Under the pieces are notes generated by a model. The model was not told the origin of the DNA, did no database searches, and saw only the letters and a list, made by a program, of their open reading frames with translations. From NCBI RefSeq assembly GCF_003977665.1, contig NZ_RYYV01000003.1, positions 186,001-250,000 on the forward strand: DNA of 64,000 nucleotides, written 5' to 3'. This DNA comes from Dyella choica. GTDB lineage: Bacteria; Pseudomonadota; Gammaproteobacteria; Xanthomonadales; Rhodanobacteraceae. Shown in pieces: positions 34,655 through 44,591 of the stretch; the first letter of the stretch is position 1, and the number at the start of each line of letters is the position of its first letter. A program made the translations under genes and the position numbers.

Positions 34655-37264
34655 GTGACCAAGACAAAGAAACCCAAAGGACAGGTGCCGCGCAAGGCGG
34701 CCAAGGCCCCGAAAACCCGTGCAGCGGGCGCGCCCAGGCAGGCGCGTCGTAGCCGTGGAGCGGAACCGGGCGTAACCATTGCACCGCCACGGCAGCTCGA
34801 TCCGTTTGCCGAGCGCGAGGCGCAGCGCTACGAGCGGCCGATTCCCAGCCGCGAGGCCATCCTGGCGCTGCTGGAGGAGCGTGGTGAACTGCTCACCCAG
34901 GCGCGCATTGCCGAGGCGCTTGAGCTCTACGACGAATACGGCATCGCCGCCCTCACCAAGCGCCTTACCGCGATGGTGCGCGACGGCCAATTGCTGCTCG
35001 GCCGGCGCGGCGGCTATGCGCCAGCGCGCAAGCTGGACTTGATCCCCGGCGTGGTGCTGGCCAATGCCGAAGGCTACGGTTTCCTGCGCCCGGACGAGGG
35101 GGGAGACGACCTCTACCTTTCGCCGCACCAGATGCGCAGCGTGCTGCACGGAGACCGGGTACTGGCCAGCGTGGTGGGCGTGGATCGACGCGGGCGGCGA
35201 CAGGGCGCCATTGTCGAGGTGTTGCAGCGGCGCTCGCCGCGGCTGGTCGGCCGGGTGGTGATTGAAAACGGCGTCACGCTGGTGGTGCCGGATGACCGTC
35301 GCCTGCACCTGGACATAATGATTGCACCGGGCCAGGAGCGCGGCGCCAGTTCGGGCCAGATCGTGGTGGCCGAGATCACTGATCCGCCCACGCCTTATCG
35401 CGGTCCGCTGGGGGTTGTTCGCTCCGTGCTGGGCGAACGCCTGCAACCCTCCCTGCTGGTGGACATGGCGATCGCCAGTTACGACCTGCCGCATGAATGG
35501 CCGCCGGAGGTCCTGCGCGGCGCCGAAGAGGTGGAGCCGGAAGTCACCGCCGCCGAACGCGAAGGCCGTGTCGACCTGCGCAAGCTGCCGCTGATGACCA
35601 TTGACGGCGCGGATGCGCGCGATTTCGATGACGCGGTTTATGCCGAACCCAGGCGGGGTGGTGGCTGGCGCCTGATCGTGGCAATTGCCGATGTGTCGCA
35701 CTATGTGCCGGTCGACACTGCGCTGGACAAGGAAGCCTACGAGCGCAGCACGTCCACCTATTTCCCCGGCTTCGTCGTGCCGATGTTGCCGGAAACGCTG
35801 TCCAACGGCATCTGCTCGCTCAATCCGAAGGTGGAACGCCTATGCATGGTGTGCGACATGCAGGTCAACCCAGATGGCGAAGTCACGCGAGCCAAGTTCT
35901 ACGATGCGGTGATGCGTTCGCATGCGCGCCTCACCTACGACAAGGTGTGGCAGGCCATCGGCCTGAAGGAGGCCGATGCCAGGCACGAGCTGGCGGATGT
36001 ACTGCCCCAGTTGGAAAACCTGCACGCGCTGTACCAGGCGTTGGCCGAGCAGCGCCGTCGCCGCGGTGCGATCGATTTCGAAACCGCCGAGGTGAAATTC
36101 CGCCTCGATGCGACGGGCGAAGTGCAGTCGGTGGGGGCGGTTGAGCGCAATGACGCCCACAAGCTGATCGAGGAATGCATGATCGCCGCCAACGTGCAGG
36201 CGGCGATGTTTCTCAGCAAGCGCAAGATTCCGGCCCTGTACCGCGCGCACGAGCCGCCGCCGGCAGAAAAATACGAAGACCTGCAGCAGTTCCTGCGCGA
36301 GTTCAAGCTGCGCATGCCGGCGCTGCAGGACGTGACGCCCGGCGATTTCTCCGACGTGCTGCGCAAAGTGAAGGATCGTCCTGAGCGCGAGCTGATCCAG
36401 TCCGTGCTGTTGCGCGCGCAAAGCCTGGCGGCTTACCAGCCGGACAACCGCGGCCACTTCGGCCTCGCGCTGGAGGCGTATGCGCACTTCACCTCGCCGA
36501 TCCGCCGTTATCCGGATCTGCTGGTGCATCGGGCGATCCGCTATGCCTTGAAAGATGGCAAGCCTTCGGCCTACTACTACACCGAAGCGGCGATGGCGGC
36601 GATGGCCGTGCATTGCTCGCAGCGTGAACGCCGTGCCGAGGAGGCCGAGCGTGATGTGGACGAACGATTCCGGTGTGCCTGGATGGCCAAGCACGTCGGC
36701 GAAGAGTTCGACGGCGTGGTCACCGGCGTCACTTCATTCGGCCTGTTCGTGGAACTGGAGGAGTCGAAGGTTTCCGGCCTGGTGCACATCAGCCAGCTGT
36801 CCAACGACTATTACCACTTCGATCCGATCCGCCACCTGCTGAAGGGGGAGCGCACCGGCCTGCAGTTCCGGCTTGGCGATCACGTGCGCGTGCAGGTGCT
36901 GCGCGCGAGCCTGGAAGATCGCAAGATCGACTTTCGCATGGTGCAGCCGAAGAAGAAGAAGGCGCCGGAGCCCGAGGTTGCTGCGGTAACGCAGCCCTCC
37001 ACGCCACGTGCTTACGATTATGCTGCGGCAGGGGAGCGTTATTCCTTGCCGTCGGGGAGAAAACCGCTGCCTGCGCTACCGCCGTTGCCGGAATTGGAGC
37101 ACGCCGGCGCGAAGAAGCGCGGCGGCGCCAAGCCGGGTAAGAAGGCGGTAGCGGACCAGCCTCCGGGCAAGAGCAAAACCAAGGCCGCGGGCAGCAAGCC
37201 GGCCGCCAAGCGCAGCACGAAAACGGCCAAGATCCGTGCGCCGAAACCGAAGGGCAAGCGATGA
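34655..37264 (+). CDS. rnr: Ribonuclease R
   Basis: An 869-residue 3'-to-5' exoribonuclease (RNase II family) that degrades structured RNA and takes part in rRNA and tmRNA quality control. After a basic N-terminus come an HTH region, cold-shock/S1-type domains (residues 60-290), the RNB catalytic core (MTIDGADARDFDDAVYAE near residue 315, with the metal-binding Asp cluster; later NDAHKLIEECMIAANV and YAHFTSPIRRYPDLLVHRA) and an S1 domain (FDGVVTGVTSFGLFVELEE, VSGLVHISQL). The last 120 residues are Lys/Pro/Ala-rich. Translation begins at GTG. Its stop overlaps the start of rlmB (ATGA). Confidence 0.96.
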   Translation: MTKTKKPKGQVPRKAAKAPKTRAAGAPRQARRSRGAEPGVTIAPPRQLDPFAEREAQRYERPIPSREAILALLEERGELLTQARIAEALELYDEYGIAALTKRLTAMVRDGQLLLGRRGGYAPARKLDLIPGVVLANAEGYGFLRPDEGGDDLYLSPHQMRSVLHGDRVLASVVGVDRRGRRQGAIVEVLQRRSPRLVGRVVIENGVTLVVPDDRRLHLDIMIAPGQERGASSGQIVVAEITDPPTPYRGPLGVVRSVLGERLQPSLLVDMAIASYDLPHEWPPEVLRGAEEVEPEVTAAEREGRVDLRKLPLMTIDGADARDFDDAVYAEPRRGGGWRLIVAIADVSHYVPVDTALDKEAYERSTSTYFPGFVVPMLPETLSNGICSLNPKVERLCMVCDMQVNPDGEVTRAKFYDAVMRSHARLTYDKVWQAIGLKEADARHELADVLPQLENLHALYQALAEQRRRRGAIDFETAEVKFRLDATGEVQSVGAVERNDAHKLIEECMIAANVQAAMFLSKRKIPALYRAHEPPPAEKYEDLQQFLREFKLRMPALQDVTPGDFSDVLRKVKDRPERELIQSVLLRAQSLAAYQPDNRGHFGLALEAYAHFTSPIRRYPDLLVHRAIRYALKDGKPSAYYYTEAAMAAMAVHCSQRERRAEEAERDVDERFRCAWMAKHVGEEFDGVVTGVTSFGLFVELEESKVSGLVHISQLSNDYYHFDPIRHLLKGERTGLQFRLGDHVRVQVLRASLEDRKIDFRMVQPKKKKAPEPEVAAVTQPSTPRAYDYAAAGERYSLPSGRKPLPALPPLPELEHAGAKKRGGAKPGKKAVADQPPGKSKTKAAGSKPAAKRSTKTAKIRAPKPKGKR

Positions 37265-38004
37265 GCGAGAGTTGGATCGTCGGCATCAATCCTGTCGAGG
37301 GTGCGCTGAACAACGACGCCGAGCGTGTGCGTGAAGTGCTGGTGGAACATGGCCAGCGCAATCCGCGCGTGCACGAATTGGCGGAAAAGGCGAAGGCGTT
37401 GAAGATTCCCGTGCATCATCGCCCGCGCGAACAGCTGGATCGGGTGGCAGGTGAAGCGCGCCATCAGGGCGTGGTGGCGCTTTACCAGGCACCGTCCCTC
37501 GCCGGCGAACAGGATTTGCCGGACTTGCTGGAAAAAGCCGGCAGCGACGCGCTGGTGCTGGTGCTGGATGGCGTGACCGATCCGCACAACCTCGGCGCGT
37601 GCCTGCGTAGTGCGGCGGCGGCAAAGGTGACGGCCGTGATCGTGCCGAAGGATCGCGCCGTCGGCATCACGCCGGTGGTGCGTCGTGCCTCGGCTGGCGG
37701 TGCGGATCGCGTGCCGTTGGTGGCGGCCACCAATCTCGCGCGCGCTCTGCGTGCGTTGAAGGATGCCGGCGTGTGGATCACCGGTTTGGCCGGCGATACG
37801 GAACAGTCCATCTACACCATCGACATGAAGGGTCCGGTGGCGCTGGTGCTGGGCAGCGAAGGCGAAGGCATGCGACGGCTCACGCGTGAGACCTGTGATT
37901 TCGTGGCGAAGATTCCCATGCCCGGCAGCATGGAAAGCCTCAACGTATCAGTGGCCACCGGAGTAGTATTGTTCGAAGCGTTACGTCAAAGGAGTGAACG
38001 ATGA
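37261..38004 (+). CDS. rlmB: 23S rRNA (guanosine-2'-O-)-methyltransferase RlmB
   Basis: A 247-residue SpoU-family enzyme that methylates the ribose of G2251 in 23S rRNA (E. coli numbering). It has the N-terminal substrate-binding domain (IVGINPVEGALNN...), then the SPOUT core with its knot: VLDGVTDPHNLGACLRSAAA, ALVLGSEGEGMRRLTRETCD and IPMPGSMESLNVSVATGVVLFE. It overlaps rnr by four bases and the next gene by four, so the three form one operon, as rnr-rlmB do widely. Confidence 0.96.
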   Translation: MSESWIVGINPVEGALNNDAERVREVLVEHGQRNPRVHELAEKAKALKIPVHHRPREQLDRVAGEARHQGVVALYQAPSLAGEQDLPDLLEKAGSDALVLVLDGVTDPHNLGACLRSAAAAKVTAVIVPKDRAVGITPVVRRASAGGADRVPLVAATNLARALRALKDAGVWITGLAGDTEQSIYTIDMKGPVALVLGSEGEGMRRLTRETCDFVAKIPMPGSMESLNVSVATGVVLFEALRQRSER

Positions 38005-38288
38005 CTTTCCACTGGGATGATTGGGCCGGTTACATTGGTGTCGTGCTGATGCTGCTGGCTTATTTGCTGCTACAGGCGAATAAGCTGCATGGCAACGGCT
38101 TGGCCTATCAATTGATGAACGTGCTGGGCGCGGTCGGCGTGATGCTGTCGTTGCTGTTTGGTGCGTTCAATGCTTCAGCGTTCTTCATGGAATCGGCATG
38201 GCTGCTGATCGGCATCTACGGCATTGCGCGCAGTGCGCGCGCGCGTAAGGAAGCGCATGCGACGGGGCCAAAGATCACCATTAGGTAG
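38001..38288 (+). CDS. CBU_0592-like small membrane protein
   Basis: A 95-residue protein with two to three hydrophobic segments (YIGVVLMLLAYLLLQANKL, VLGAVGVMLSLLFGAF, FMESAWLLIGIYGI). This matches small inner-membrane proteins of the CBU_0592 type, whose role is unknown. It starts within the rlmB stop (ATGA overlap) and ends the operon. Confidence 0.75.
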   Translation: MTFHWDDWAGYIGVVLMLLAYLLLQANKLHGNGLAYQLMNVLGAVGVMLSLLFGAFNASAFFMESAWLLIGIYGIARSARARKEAHATGPKITIR

Positions 38289-38422
38289 TAGGTATGGGAT
38301 GCCAACCCTGAATATTTTTTTGCCGGCCATTGGTGACGTGGCAGTGAAGAGTTCTGCCACAATCAAAGGCGCCGCGCCCTTTGCCCGGATGACGCTGCGC
38401 TCCGACTCACCGGTACATGTAT

Positions 38423-39259
38423 TCAATTCATTAGCACTGAAATCCAAGGTAATCCAACGATAGGTTGGTATTCCATGTCGAATTGTTCGACGGTTTCTGA
38501 TATGGGTGATGTACAGCTATAGTCGGTAGACGCCAACTGGCCCGGCGGTGGGCTGCGCTTGTGCCAGACAAAGCAGGCAAGTGAAACCAACATCTGATGG
38601 ACGCGATTTCTCGGTAGCGCTTGTAGATTTCTATTGAATTGCAACCGCATGGGGCCGAAATCGTAACCAACTGGCATTACGTCCGCGGGTTCGTGGTAAT
38701 TTCCGTTGCCTTGTAGAGGTTGTGGCTGTCCATTGATGTATATCCATGCTCCATGGATGGCAGTGTTATTAATACGATTGCGATCAAATCCAATAATTCC
38801 AAGAGGCAAACGACGATCTTGGTCCATTATAAGGCGACTAATCATCCTTCTGATGCTTCCCTCGGGATCATTGAAATCGTCTAATGCCTGCTGGAAGTTA
38901 TGCATCGTCGGAATCATCGCTCTGATATTGCGGTCCAGTGCTACTTCGAATAAAACTCCTTCCAGTGGACGCTCGGAAGCGAGTTGCACGTGGTTCGCAT
39001 TCTGATATGCCAGCAGGAATAGAGGATTATCAATTGGCCGACTGAGGAAGTTCCAAAAGTCGGTTCCACTATTGCTTGATGGAGTGCCGTCCGGCGCCAG
39101 GCCTTGAGAAAATGCATTGTTTATGATCTGCTGAGCATTGGCATTCGGTGCTGGGACAAATATGTATAGAAACGTTACGGCATGACAATTTGTGACTGCA
39201 AGCATGAAAAGTAAGGGGCTTAATTTTTTTAGGTGTGAATTAATAATTTTAAGGATCAT
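38423..39259 (-). CDS. AT-rich secreted protein, possible ADP-ribosyltransferase-like
   Basis: A 278-residue protein with signal peptide (LSPLLFMLAVTNCHAVTF). Base composition is clearly lower in GC than neighbours, which suggests transfer. Features such as FLYIFVPAPNANAQQIINNAF, SGTDFWNFLSR and GAWIYINGQPQP recall the region order of secreted ADP-ribosyltransferase toxins (DFWNFVS-like block, then a V/I-Y-I strand), but I cannot place the R-S-E catalytic residues with confidence. This is a weak lead, not an assignment. It stands alone between the rnr operon and phoU; the start context (ACGAGAATATCAA) is weak. Confidence 0.55.
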   Translation of the reverse strand: MILKIINSHLKKLSPLLFMLAVTNCHAVTFLYIFVPAPNANAQQIINNAFSQGLAPDGTPSSNSGTDFWNFLSRPIDNPLFLLAYQNANHVQLASERPLEGVLFEVALDRNIRAMIPTMHNFQQALDDFNDPEGSIRRMISRLIMDQDRRLPLGIIGFDRNRINNTAIHGAWIYINGQPQPLQGNGNYHEPADVMPVGYDFGPMRLQFNRNLQALPRNRVHQMLVSLACFVWHKRSPPPGQLASTDYSCTSPISETVEQFDMEYQPIVGLPWISVLMN

Positions 39260-39630
39260 TTGATATTCTCGTTAATTTCTTATTGTTTTCGGACTTTAGG
39301 TATGTTTGGATGGATAATTGAAGGCTGTGCGCCGATTCAGGCGTCTTGTTCGGGTGTGTAAAATGCCGCAAGAACTGGTGCGCGCCGTGGTGCGTCCAGT
39401 ATGGCGATTTTAAAGAATGAAATGTTTATTGAATGCGCCGGATGGCGACTAATATGTTTCAACGAGTTTCGCTACGCACTGCATAAGCAACCGCTTCGAC
39501 GAGGGTCGTGGCTGCGAGTTTTCAACCCTCTAGGCTGGGATGGCAATCCCGGCATCGAACAGGTTGCATGCATGGCAATGCTGGGTTTTGCAACCCAGCC
39601 TACGATCGTCATCCCAGCCTACGCGCCCTA
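39260..39630. other. Intergenic region with repeat copy 4
   Basis: About 370 bases without a supported gene. It holds REPIN-like copy 4 (39531-39622) directly beyond the phoU stop. The rest is AT-rich and should include the promoter of the minus-strand secreted protein. Confidence 0.5.
39531..39622. repeat. REPIN-like repeat, family A, copy 4 (three arms)
   Basis: TAGGCTGGGATGGCAATCCC at the left, then GCTGGGTTTTGCAACCCAGC with CCTACG, then a third half ATCGTCATCCCAGCCTACG. It has one more arm than copies 1-3, like copy 6. Confidence 0.8.
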
Positions 39631-40365
39631 TCAATCCGGCCGGTTGCCGAGCTTTACTGGTTCGGGATTGGAGGTCAGGTCGCGTTTGTCGCGCTGCGCC
39701 GTCAGCGGCTCGCCCTTGACCAGGAACCATACGTTTTCGGCGATGTTGGTGGCGTGGTCACCGATGCGCTCGATGTTCTTGGCCATGAACAGCAGGTGCG
39801 TGCAGGGCGTGATCACGCGCGGATCTTCCATCATGTACGTGAGCAGTTCGCGGAAGTAGGCCGTATAGGCTTCGTCGAGCTGCACGTCGTCCTGCCACAC
39901 CTTGTAGGCCAGCTCGGCGTCGCGGTCGCGGTAGGCGCGCAGCACGCCGCGAATTTCCTCGGCGGCGAGTTCGGCCAGGTGCGCCAGGCCGCCGGTGGGC
40001 GCGAGCGGGGCGGCCATGGACAGCGGAATGGAACGCTTGGCCACGTTGGCGGCGTAGTCGCCGATGCGTTCGATATCCGCGGCGATGCGCAGCGCGGCAA
40101 ACACGTGGCGCAAGTCGCCGGCGATCGGTGCGCGCAGGGCCAGCAGGCGGACCACGTCGTGGCTGATTTCCTGCTCCAACTGGTCGATCGCTTCATCGTT
40201 GTTGACGACGTGCTGCGCAGCGCGTTCGTCGCGACGGTCCACGACATCGATGGCTGCTTCCAGCTGGCTCACCGCCAGCTCGCCCATGCGAACCAGTTCG
40301 CCGGTGAGGCGCAACAGTTCGTCGTCGTAGCTCTTGATGATGTGTTCCTTGCTGCTGCCGCTCAT
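39631..40365 (-). CDS. phoU: Phosphate transport regulator PhoU
   Basis: A 244-residue helical protein that links PstSCAB activity to the PhoR-PhoB signal and represses the Pho regulon in phosphate-rich cells. Two PhoU repeats are visible, each with its metal-binding signature: LRIAADIERIGDYAANVA near residue 90 and LLFMAKNIERIGDHATNIAE near residue 195. It is the last gene of the pst operon, 97 bases after pstB. REPIN-like copy 4 follows its stop. phoB and phoR are not in the window. Confidence 0.97.
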   Translation of the reverse strand: MSGSSKEHIIKSYDDELLRLTGELVRMGELAVSQLEAAIDVVDRRDERAAQHVVNNDEAIDQLEQEISHDVVRLLALRAPIAGDLRHVFAALRIAADIERIGDYAANVAKRSIPLSMAAPLAPTGGLAHLAELAAEEIRGVLRAYRDRDAELAYKVWQDDVQLDEAYTAYFRELLTYMMEDPRVITPCTHLLFMAKNIERIGDHATNIAENVWFLVKGEPLTAQRDKRDLTSNPEPVKLGNRPD

Positions 40366-40462
40366 GGATGGCCTCGTGCGATTCGGTAATAGGGGAGGGG
40401 GTTTCGCGAGCCTGGCCCCTCACCCCGGCCCTCTCCCAGCAAGGGAGAAGAAAAAAGAAAGG

Positions 40463-41266
40463 TCAGCCGAAGCGACCGGTGATGTAATCCTCGGTCTGCT
40501 TCTTGCCGGGCTTGGTGAAGATCTTTTCCGTATTGTCGAATTCGATCAGGTCGCCCATGTACATGAAGGCGGTGCGGTCGGACACGCGTGCCGCTTGCTG
40601 CATGTTGTGGGTGACGATGACGATGGTGTATTCGTGCTTGAGTTCTTCCACCAACTGCTCGATACGGCCCGTTGCAATGGGGTCCAGCGCCGAGGTCGGT
40701 TCGTCGAGCAGCAGCACCTCCGGACGCAGCGCAATGCCGCGCGCAATACACAAGCGCTGCTGCTGGCCGCCGGAAAGCCCCAGCGCGCTCTGCTTGAGCT
40801 TGTCTTTCACCTCATCCCACAGAGCTGCGCTGCGCAGAGCCTGTTCCACGCGGATTTCCATGTCCGCGCGCGACAGCTTTTCGTGATGGCGAATACCGTA
40901 GGCGACGTTCTCGAAGATGGTCATCGGGAACGGTACCGGCTTCTGGAACACCATGCCGACCTTGGTGCGCAGGCGGTTCATCGAATAGTTCGGGTCGAGG
41001 ATGTTCTCGCCGTCCAGCTCGATCGAACCCTTCGCTTCCAGCTTGGGGTAGATCGCATAGATGCGGTTGAAGATGCGCAGCAAGGTGGATTTGCCGCAAC
41101 CGGAGGGGCCGATGATGGCCGTGACCTGCTTCTCCGGGATATCCATGTTGATGCCTTTCAGCGCCTGGTATCCGTTGTAGTAGAAGTGCACGTCGCGCAC
41201 TTTCAGCTTGGGCTGTGCCGAGGCACCGGTCAGGGCGGCCGCGGAGGCGGCGGCGAGGTCATTCAT
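40463..41266 (-). CDS. pstB: Phosphate ABC transporter ATP-binding protein PstB
   Basis: A 267-residue ATPase that powers high-affinity phosphate import. Walker A is [10 protein letters not shown] near residue 52, the signature is LSGGQQQRL near 165, and Walker B is [13 protein letters not shown] near 185, with the H-loop in [15 protein letters not shown]. It overlaps pstA by eight bases. The N-terminus is slightly extended and Ala-rich before the ABC domain. Confidence 0.97.
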   Translation of the reverse strand: MNDLAAASAAALTGASAQPKLKVRDVHFYYNGYQALKGINMDIPEKQVTAIIGPSGCGKSTLLRIFNRIYAIYPKLEAKGSIELDGENILDPNYSMNRLRTKVGMVFQKPVPFPMTIFENVAYGIRHHEKLSRADMEIRVEQALRSAALWDEVKDKLKQSALGLSGGQQQRLCIARGIALRPEVLLLDEPTSALDPIATGRIEQLVEELKHEYTIVIVTHNMQQAARVSDRTAFMYMGDLIEFDNTEKIFTKPGKKQTEDYITGRFG

Positions 41267-42125
41267 AACTCACCTTCTTGCGCGAAAACATGATGCGGGT
41301 CAGCAGGCTCAGTGCCAGCACGAACAGGGTGATCAGCAGCGCACCGGCCCAGGCGATCGCGTGCAGCGCCGGATTGGGATCGTTGGTGTACTGGTAGATG
41401 GTGACCGGCATGCTGGCCATCTTGTCCAGCGGATGGGCGGTCATGAAGTTGTTGCCGAACGCCGTGAACAGCAGCGGGGCGGTTTCGCCGGCCAGGCGGG
41501 CCAGCGCCAGCAGCACACCGGTGAGAATGCCGGAGAACGCCGCGCGCATCAGCACCTGCATGGTGAGCTTCCACTGCGGAATGCCCAGTGACAGCGCTGC
41601 TTCGCGCAAGGTGCCGGGCACCAGCTGCAGCATTTCGTCGGTGGTGCGCACGATCACCGGCAAGCCGATCAGCGCCAGCGCCACGCTGCCGGCGAAGCCG
41701 GAGAAGGTGATGCGCCCGTCGGTGAGTTCCGTCGTTGGGAGCACCACGATGACATAGACGAACAGGCCGAGCACGATCGACGGTGCCGACAGCAGAATGT
41801 CGTTGAGGAAGCGGATCGAGGCACCCAGGCGGCTGGCGCTGGCGTACTCGGCCAGATAGGTGCCAGCCAGCACACCGATCGGCGCGCAGATCAATAGCGC
41901 CATCAGGTCCATGATCAGGCTGCCGACCATGGCGTTGGCCAGGCCGCCTTGGTCGGCGTAGGCGGTGATCTTGGTGAACAGGGTCGGCTTCAGGGCTTCC
42001 AGGCCGTTCTGCGCGGTAATCCAAAGAATCCAAACCAGGAAGGCCAGGCCTATCAGGGTGGCCAACCCGCTCAACGCCAGTGCAACGACGTTGACGACGG
42101 CGCGGCGTGCGTAGACGGCGGACAT
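41259..42125 (-). CDS. pstA: Phosphate ABC transporter permease PstA
   Basis: A 288-residue inner-membrane permease with six predicted membrane segments. The permease loop that docks PstB is seen in [40 protein letters not shown] and [12 protein letters not shown] are typical of PstA. It starts on the last base of the pstC stop codon region and overlaps pstB at its end, so these genes are translationally linked. Confidence 0.96.
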   Translation of the reverse strand: MSAVYARRAVVNVVALALSGLATLIGLAFLVWILWITAQNGLEALKPTLFTKITAYADQGGLANAMVGSLIMDLMALLICAPIGVLAGTYLAEYASASRLGASIRFLNDILLSAPSIVLGLFVYVIVVLPTTELTDGRITFSGFAGSVALALIGLPVIVRTTDEMLQLVPGTLREAALSLGIPQWKLTMQVLMRAAFSGILTGVLLALARLAGETAPLLFTAFGNNFMTAHPLDKMASMPVTIYQYTNDPNPALHAIAWAGALLITLFVLALSLLTRIMFSRKKVSYE

Positions 42126-43279
42126 CAGCGGCCCTCCTTGCGCGCCAGCTGGCGCAGCATGAAGCGTGCGATCAACAAGACGATGAAGGTCACGACGAAC
42201 AGTAGGAAGCCCAGCGCAATCAGCGCAGAACGGTGCAGGCCGACCGCTTCGTTGAATTCATTGGCGATGCTGGAGGAAATCGAAGTGCCCGGCATCAGCA
42301 GCGATGCGGTCAGGTTGTACGAATTGCCCAGCACGAAAGTGACCGCCATGGTTTCGCCGAGTGCGCGCCCAAGGCCCAGGAAGATACCGCCGATCACCGC
42401 CGAGCGGGTATACGGCAGCACGATGTCCCACACCACTTCCCAGGTGGTGGAGCCCAGCGCGTAAGAGGATTCCTTCAGCCGCGCCGGCACGGTCTGGAAC
42501 ACTTCGCGCATCACCGAGGAAATGAACGGCAGGATCATCACGGCCAGCACGATGCCTGCGGTCAGCAGGCCAAGCCCTAGCGGTGGGCCGTTGAACAGAT
42601 TGGGCAACACGCTGAACATCAGCACATAGGAAAGTGCGCCGCTCAGCGACAGTGCCAGCACCATGGCCGTGGCCGTCAGCGCAATCCCATGCACCCAGCG
42701 GTGCAGTGCGCCATAGAACATGGGCAGCGTTGGGATCAGCAGGATCAGGGTGCCGATGACGAGCCGCACGGCTTGCGCACCACCGCTCGGCGACGTATCG
42801 CCGAAGTAGTCGCTCAACCAGGGTTCGATATAGGTGGCCATGAACGGCACGAACACGAACAGGCCCCACATGCCGTAGATGATCGAGGGAATCGCCGCCA
42901 GCAGCTCGATCGCGGCACCCACCGGTCCGCGCATCCAGCGGGGCGCGATCTCGGTGAGGAACAGGGCGATGCCGAAGCTCACCGGCACCGCGAGGATCAA
43001 GGCGATCAGCGAAGTGACCAGCGTGCCTACGATGGGGGCCAGGGCGCCGAACTGGTTTTCGACCGGGTTCCAGTCCGAGCTGAACAGGAAATGGAGGCCA
43101 TCCTTGAACAGCACGTCGCGGCCGCCCCACAGGGTGGAGAGCGCCGCACCCAGCAGCGCCGCCAGCACCAGCAGGGCGCAAAAGCGCAAAGCGAGCCGGA
43201 AGATCAGGTCGTGGCGGGCATCGGTGCGCGAACGATGTTCAGTATCGCGGGGGATCGGTTCGGCACTTAGGGCTGACAT
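42125..43279 (-). CDS. pstC: Phosphate ABC transporter permease PstC
   Basis: A 384-residue permease with an N-terminal cytoplasmic tail, about seven membrane segments and a large periplasmic region after the first (LFKDGLHFLFSSDWNPVENQFGAL). The docking loop is ESSYALGSTTWEVVWDIVLPY and the conserved GRALGETMAVTFVLGN follows. It lies 109 bases after pstS and overlaps pstA by one base. Confidence 0.96.
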   Translation of the reverse strand: MSALSAEPIPRDTEHRSRTDARHDLIFRLALRFCALLVLAALLGAALSTLWGGRDVLFKDGLHFLFSSDWNPVENQFGALAPIVGTLVTSLIALILAVPVSFGIALFLTEIAPRWMRGPVGAAIELLAAIPSIIYGMWGLFVFVPFMATYIEPWLSDYFGDTSPSGGAQAVRLVIGTLILLIPTLPMFYGALHRWVHGIALTATAMVLALSLSGALSYVLMFSVLPNLFNGPPLGLGLLTAGIVLAVMILPFISSVMREVFQTVPARLKESSYALGSTTWEVVWDIVLPYTRSAVIGGIFLGLGRALGETMAVTFVLGNSYNLTASLLMPGTSISSSIANEFNEAVGLHRSALIALGFLLFVVTFIVLLIARFMLRQLARKEGR

Positions 43280-43388
43280 GTCAGGCGTGATTTTTTGCGA
43301 TGGTTTCAGTCAGCACGACGCGCGCAACGAGACGTTGCGCGCGTCGCAAGAGGAGCTTTGGCTGTGCATCCTTGCGACAGTCTCAAGC

Positions 43389-44423
43389 TTACTTCTTGTA
43401 CTGGCTGGCCCAGTAGGCTTCGATCTGCTGCACCAGCGAAGCGGGCAGGGGCACGTAGTCCAGCGAACGGGCTGCGTCCTGGCCCTGCTCATAAGCGTAC
43501 TTGAAGAAATCGAAGGAAACCTTGGTGTTGCCGGCGCTCTTGGGCGTCTTGTACATGATCACCCACGAAGTGGCGGTGATCGGCCACGCCTCGGCGCCCG
43601 GGGCATTGGTCATCAGCAGGTTGAAGTCCTGCGCGTTCTTCCAGTCGGCTGTGTCGGCGGCGGCCTGGAAGCTGGCGATGGTCGGTTCGACCACGCTGCC
43701 GGCGGCGTTCTTCATCTTCGCGTAGCCAAGCTTGTTCTGCTTGGCATAGGCATATTCCACGTAGCCGATCGAATTGGGGATCTGCTTGATGTAAGCGGAC
43801 ACGCCTTCGTTGCCCTTGCCGCCGATACCGGTCGGCCATTGCACGGCGGTGCCTTCACCCACCTTCGATTTCCAGTCCGCGCTCACCTTGGAGAGATAGT
43901 CGGTGAAGTTGAAGGTCGTGCCCGAACCATCCGAACGATGCACCACGAAAATCTTGGAGCTCGGCAGGTGCATGCCGGGGTTGAGCTTGGTGATGGCCGG
44001 ATCGTTCCAGGTGGTGATCTTGCCCAGATAGATGTCGCCCAGGGTCGGGCCGTCCAGCACCAGTGCACCCGGCGCAACGCCGGCCACATTGAACGCCGGC
44101 ACGATGCCGCCGATCACGTCTGGGAACTGGCCCAGGCCGAACTTGGTCAGGTCCTCGGCCTTCAACGGCATGTCGGACGCACCGAAGTCCACCGTGCCGG
44201 CCTTGATCTGCGCGATACCGCCGCCCGATCCGATCGACTGGTAGTTGATGTGGTTGCCCGTCTTCTCCGCATATGCGGCCGACCACTTGGAGATGACGGG
44301 ATAGACGAAGCTGGAGCCCGCACCGGTGATGTCGGTGGCCTGGGCCGTCATGCCGAACAGGGACGCGGCGACCGCGAAGGCGAGCGTGCCGAGGCGAGAC
44401 GGAAGTTTCAGAGAGGTCAACAC
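43389..44423 (-). CDS. pstS: Periplasmic phosphate-binding protein PstS
   Basis: A 344-residue binding protein with a signal peptide (TLAFAVAASLFGMTAQA). The mature start DITGAGSSFVYPVISKWSAAY and the later HRSDGSGTTFNFTDYL supply phosphate-contacting Ser, Arg and Asp residues. The GTG at 44423 is chosen because AAAGGAG lies five bases before it and the signal peptide follows; the longer frame from 44492 has no such support. A Pho box lies about 85 bases upstream. Confidence 0.96.
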   Translation of the reverse strand: MLTSLKLPSRLGTLAFAVAASLFGMTAQATDITGAGSSFVYPVISKWSAAYAEKTGNHINYQSIGSGGGIAQIKAGTVDFGASDMPLKAEDLTKFGLGQFPDVIGGIVPAFNVAGVAPGALVLDGPTLGDIYLGKITTWNDPAITKLNPGMHLPSSKIFVVHRSDGSGTTFNFTDYLSKVSADWKSKVGEGTAVQWPTGIGGKGNEGVSAYIKQIPNSIGYVEYAYAKQNKLGYAKMKNAAGSVVEPTIASFQAAADTADWKNAQDFNLLMTNAPGAEAWPITATSWVIMYKTPKSAGNTKVSFDFFKYAYEQGQDAARSLDYVPLPASLVQQIEAYWASQYKK

Positions 44424-44507
44424 AGTGGCTCCTTTGGAGGGAAGTGGCTTACAGCCTTTCGACCCGCCTATTGCAGAGGTTAGGTGTTGCAATGAGATGT
44501 GATGAAT

Positions 44508-44525
44508 ATGTCAGCTTGATGACAA
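44508..44525 (-). promoter_or_regulatory. Pho box upstream of pstS
   Basis: On the minus strand: TTGTCAT-CAAG-CTGACAT. These are two seven-base direct repeats four bases apart, against the PhoB consensus CTGTCAT-N4-CTGTCAT (six of seven matches in each). The distance to the pstS start suits a PhoB-activated promoter. Confidence 0.8.
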
Positions 44526-44591
44526 TCGTAAAATCTTGTGGCTGAGCCGGGGTGCGAACGCAATATCTCCCCCTGCATCAGCCCCGATTAG

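Noticed and set aside
42879-44483. 534-codon plus-strand frame over pstC and pstS
   Set aside because: Antisense to unmistakable PstC and PstS.
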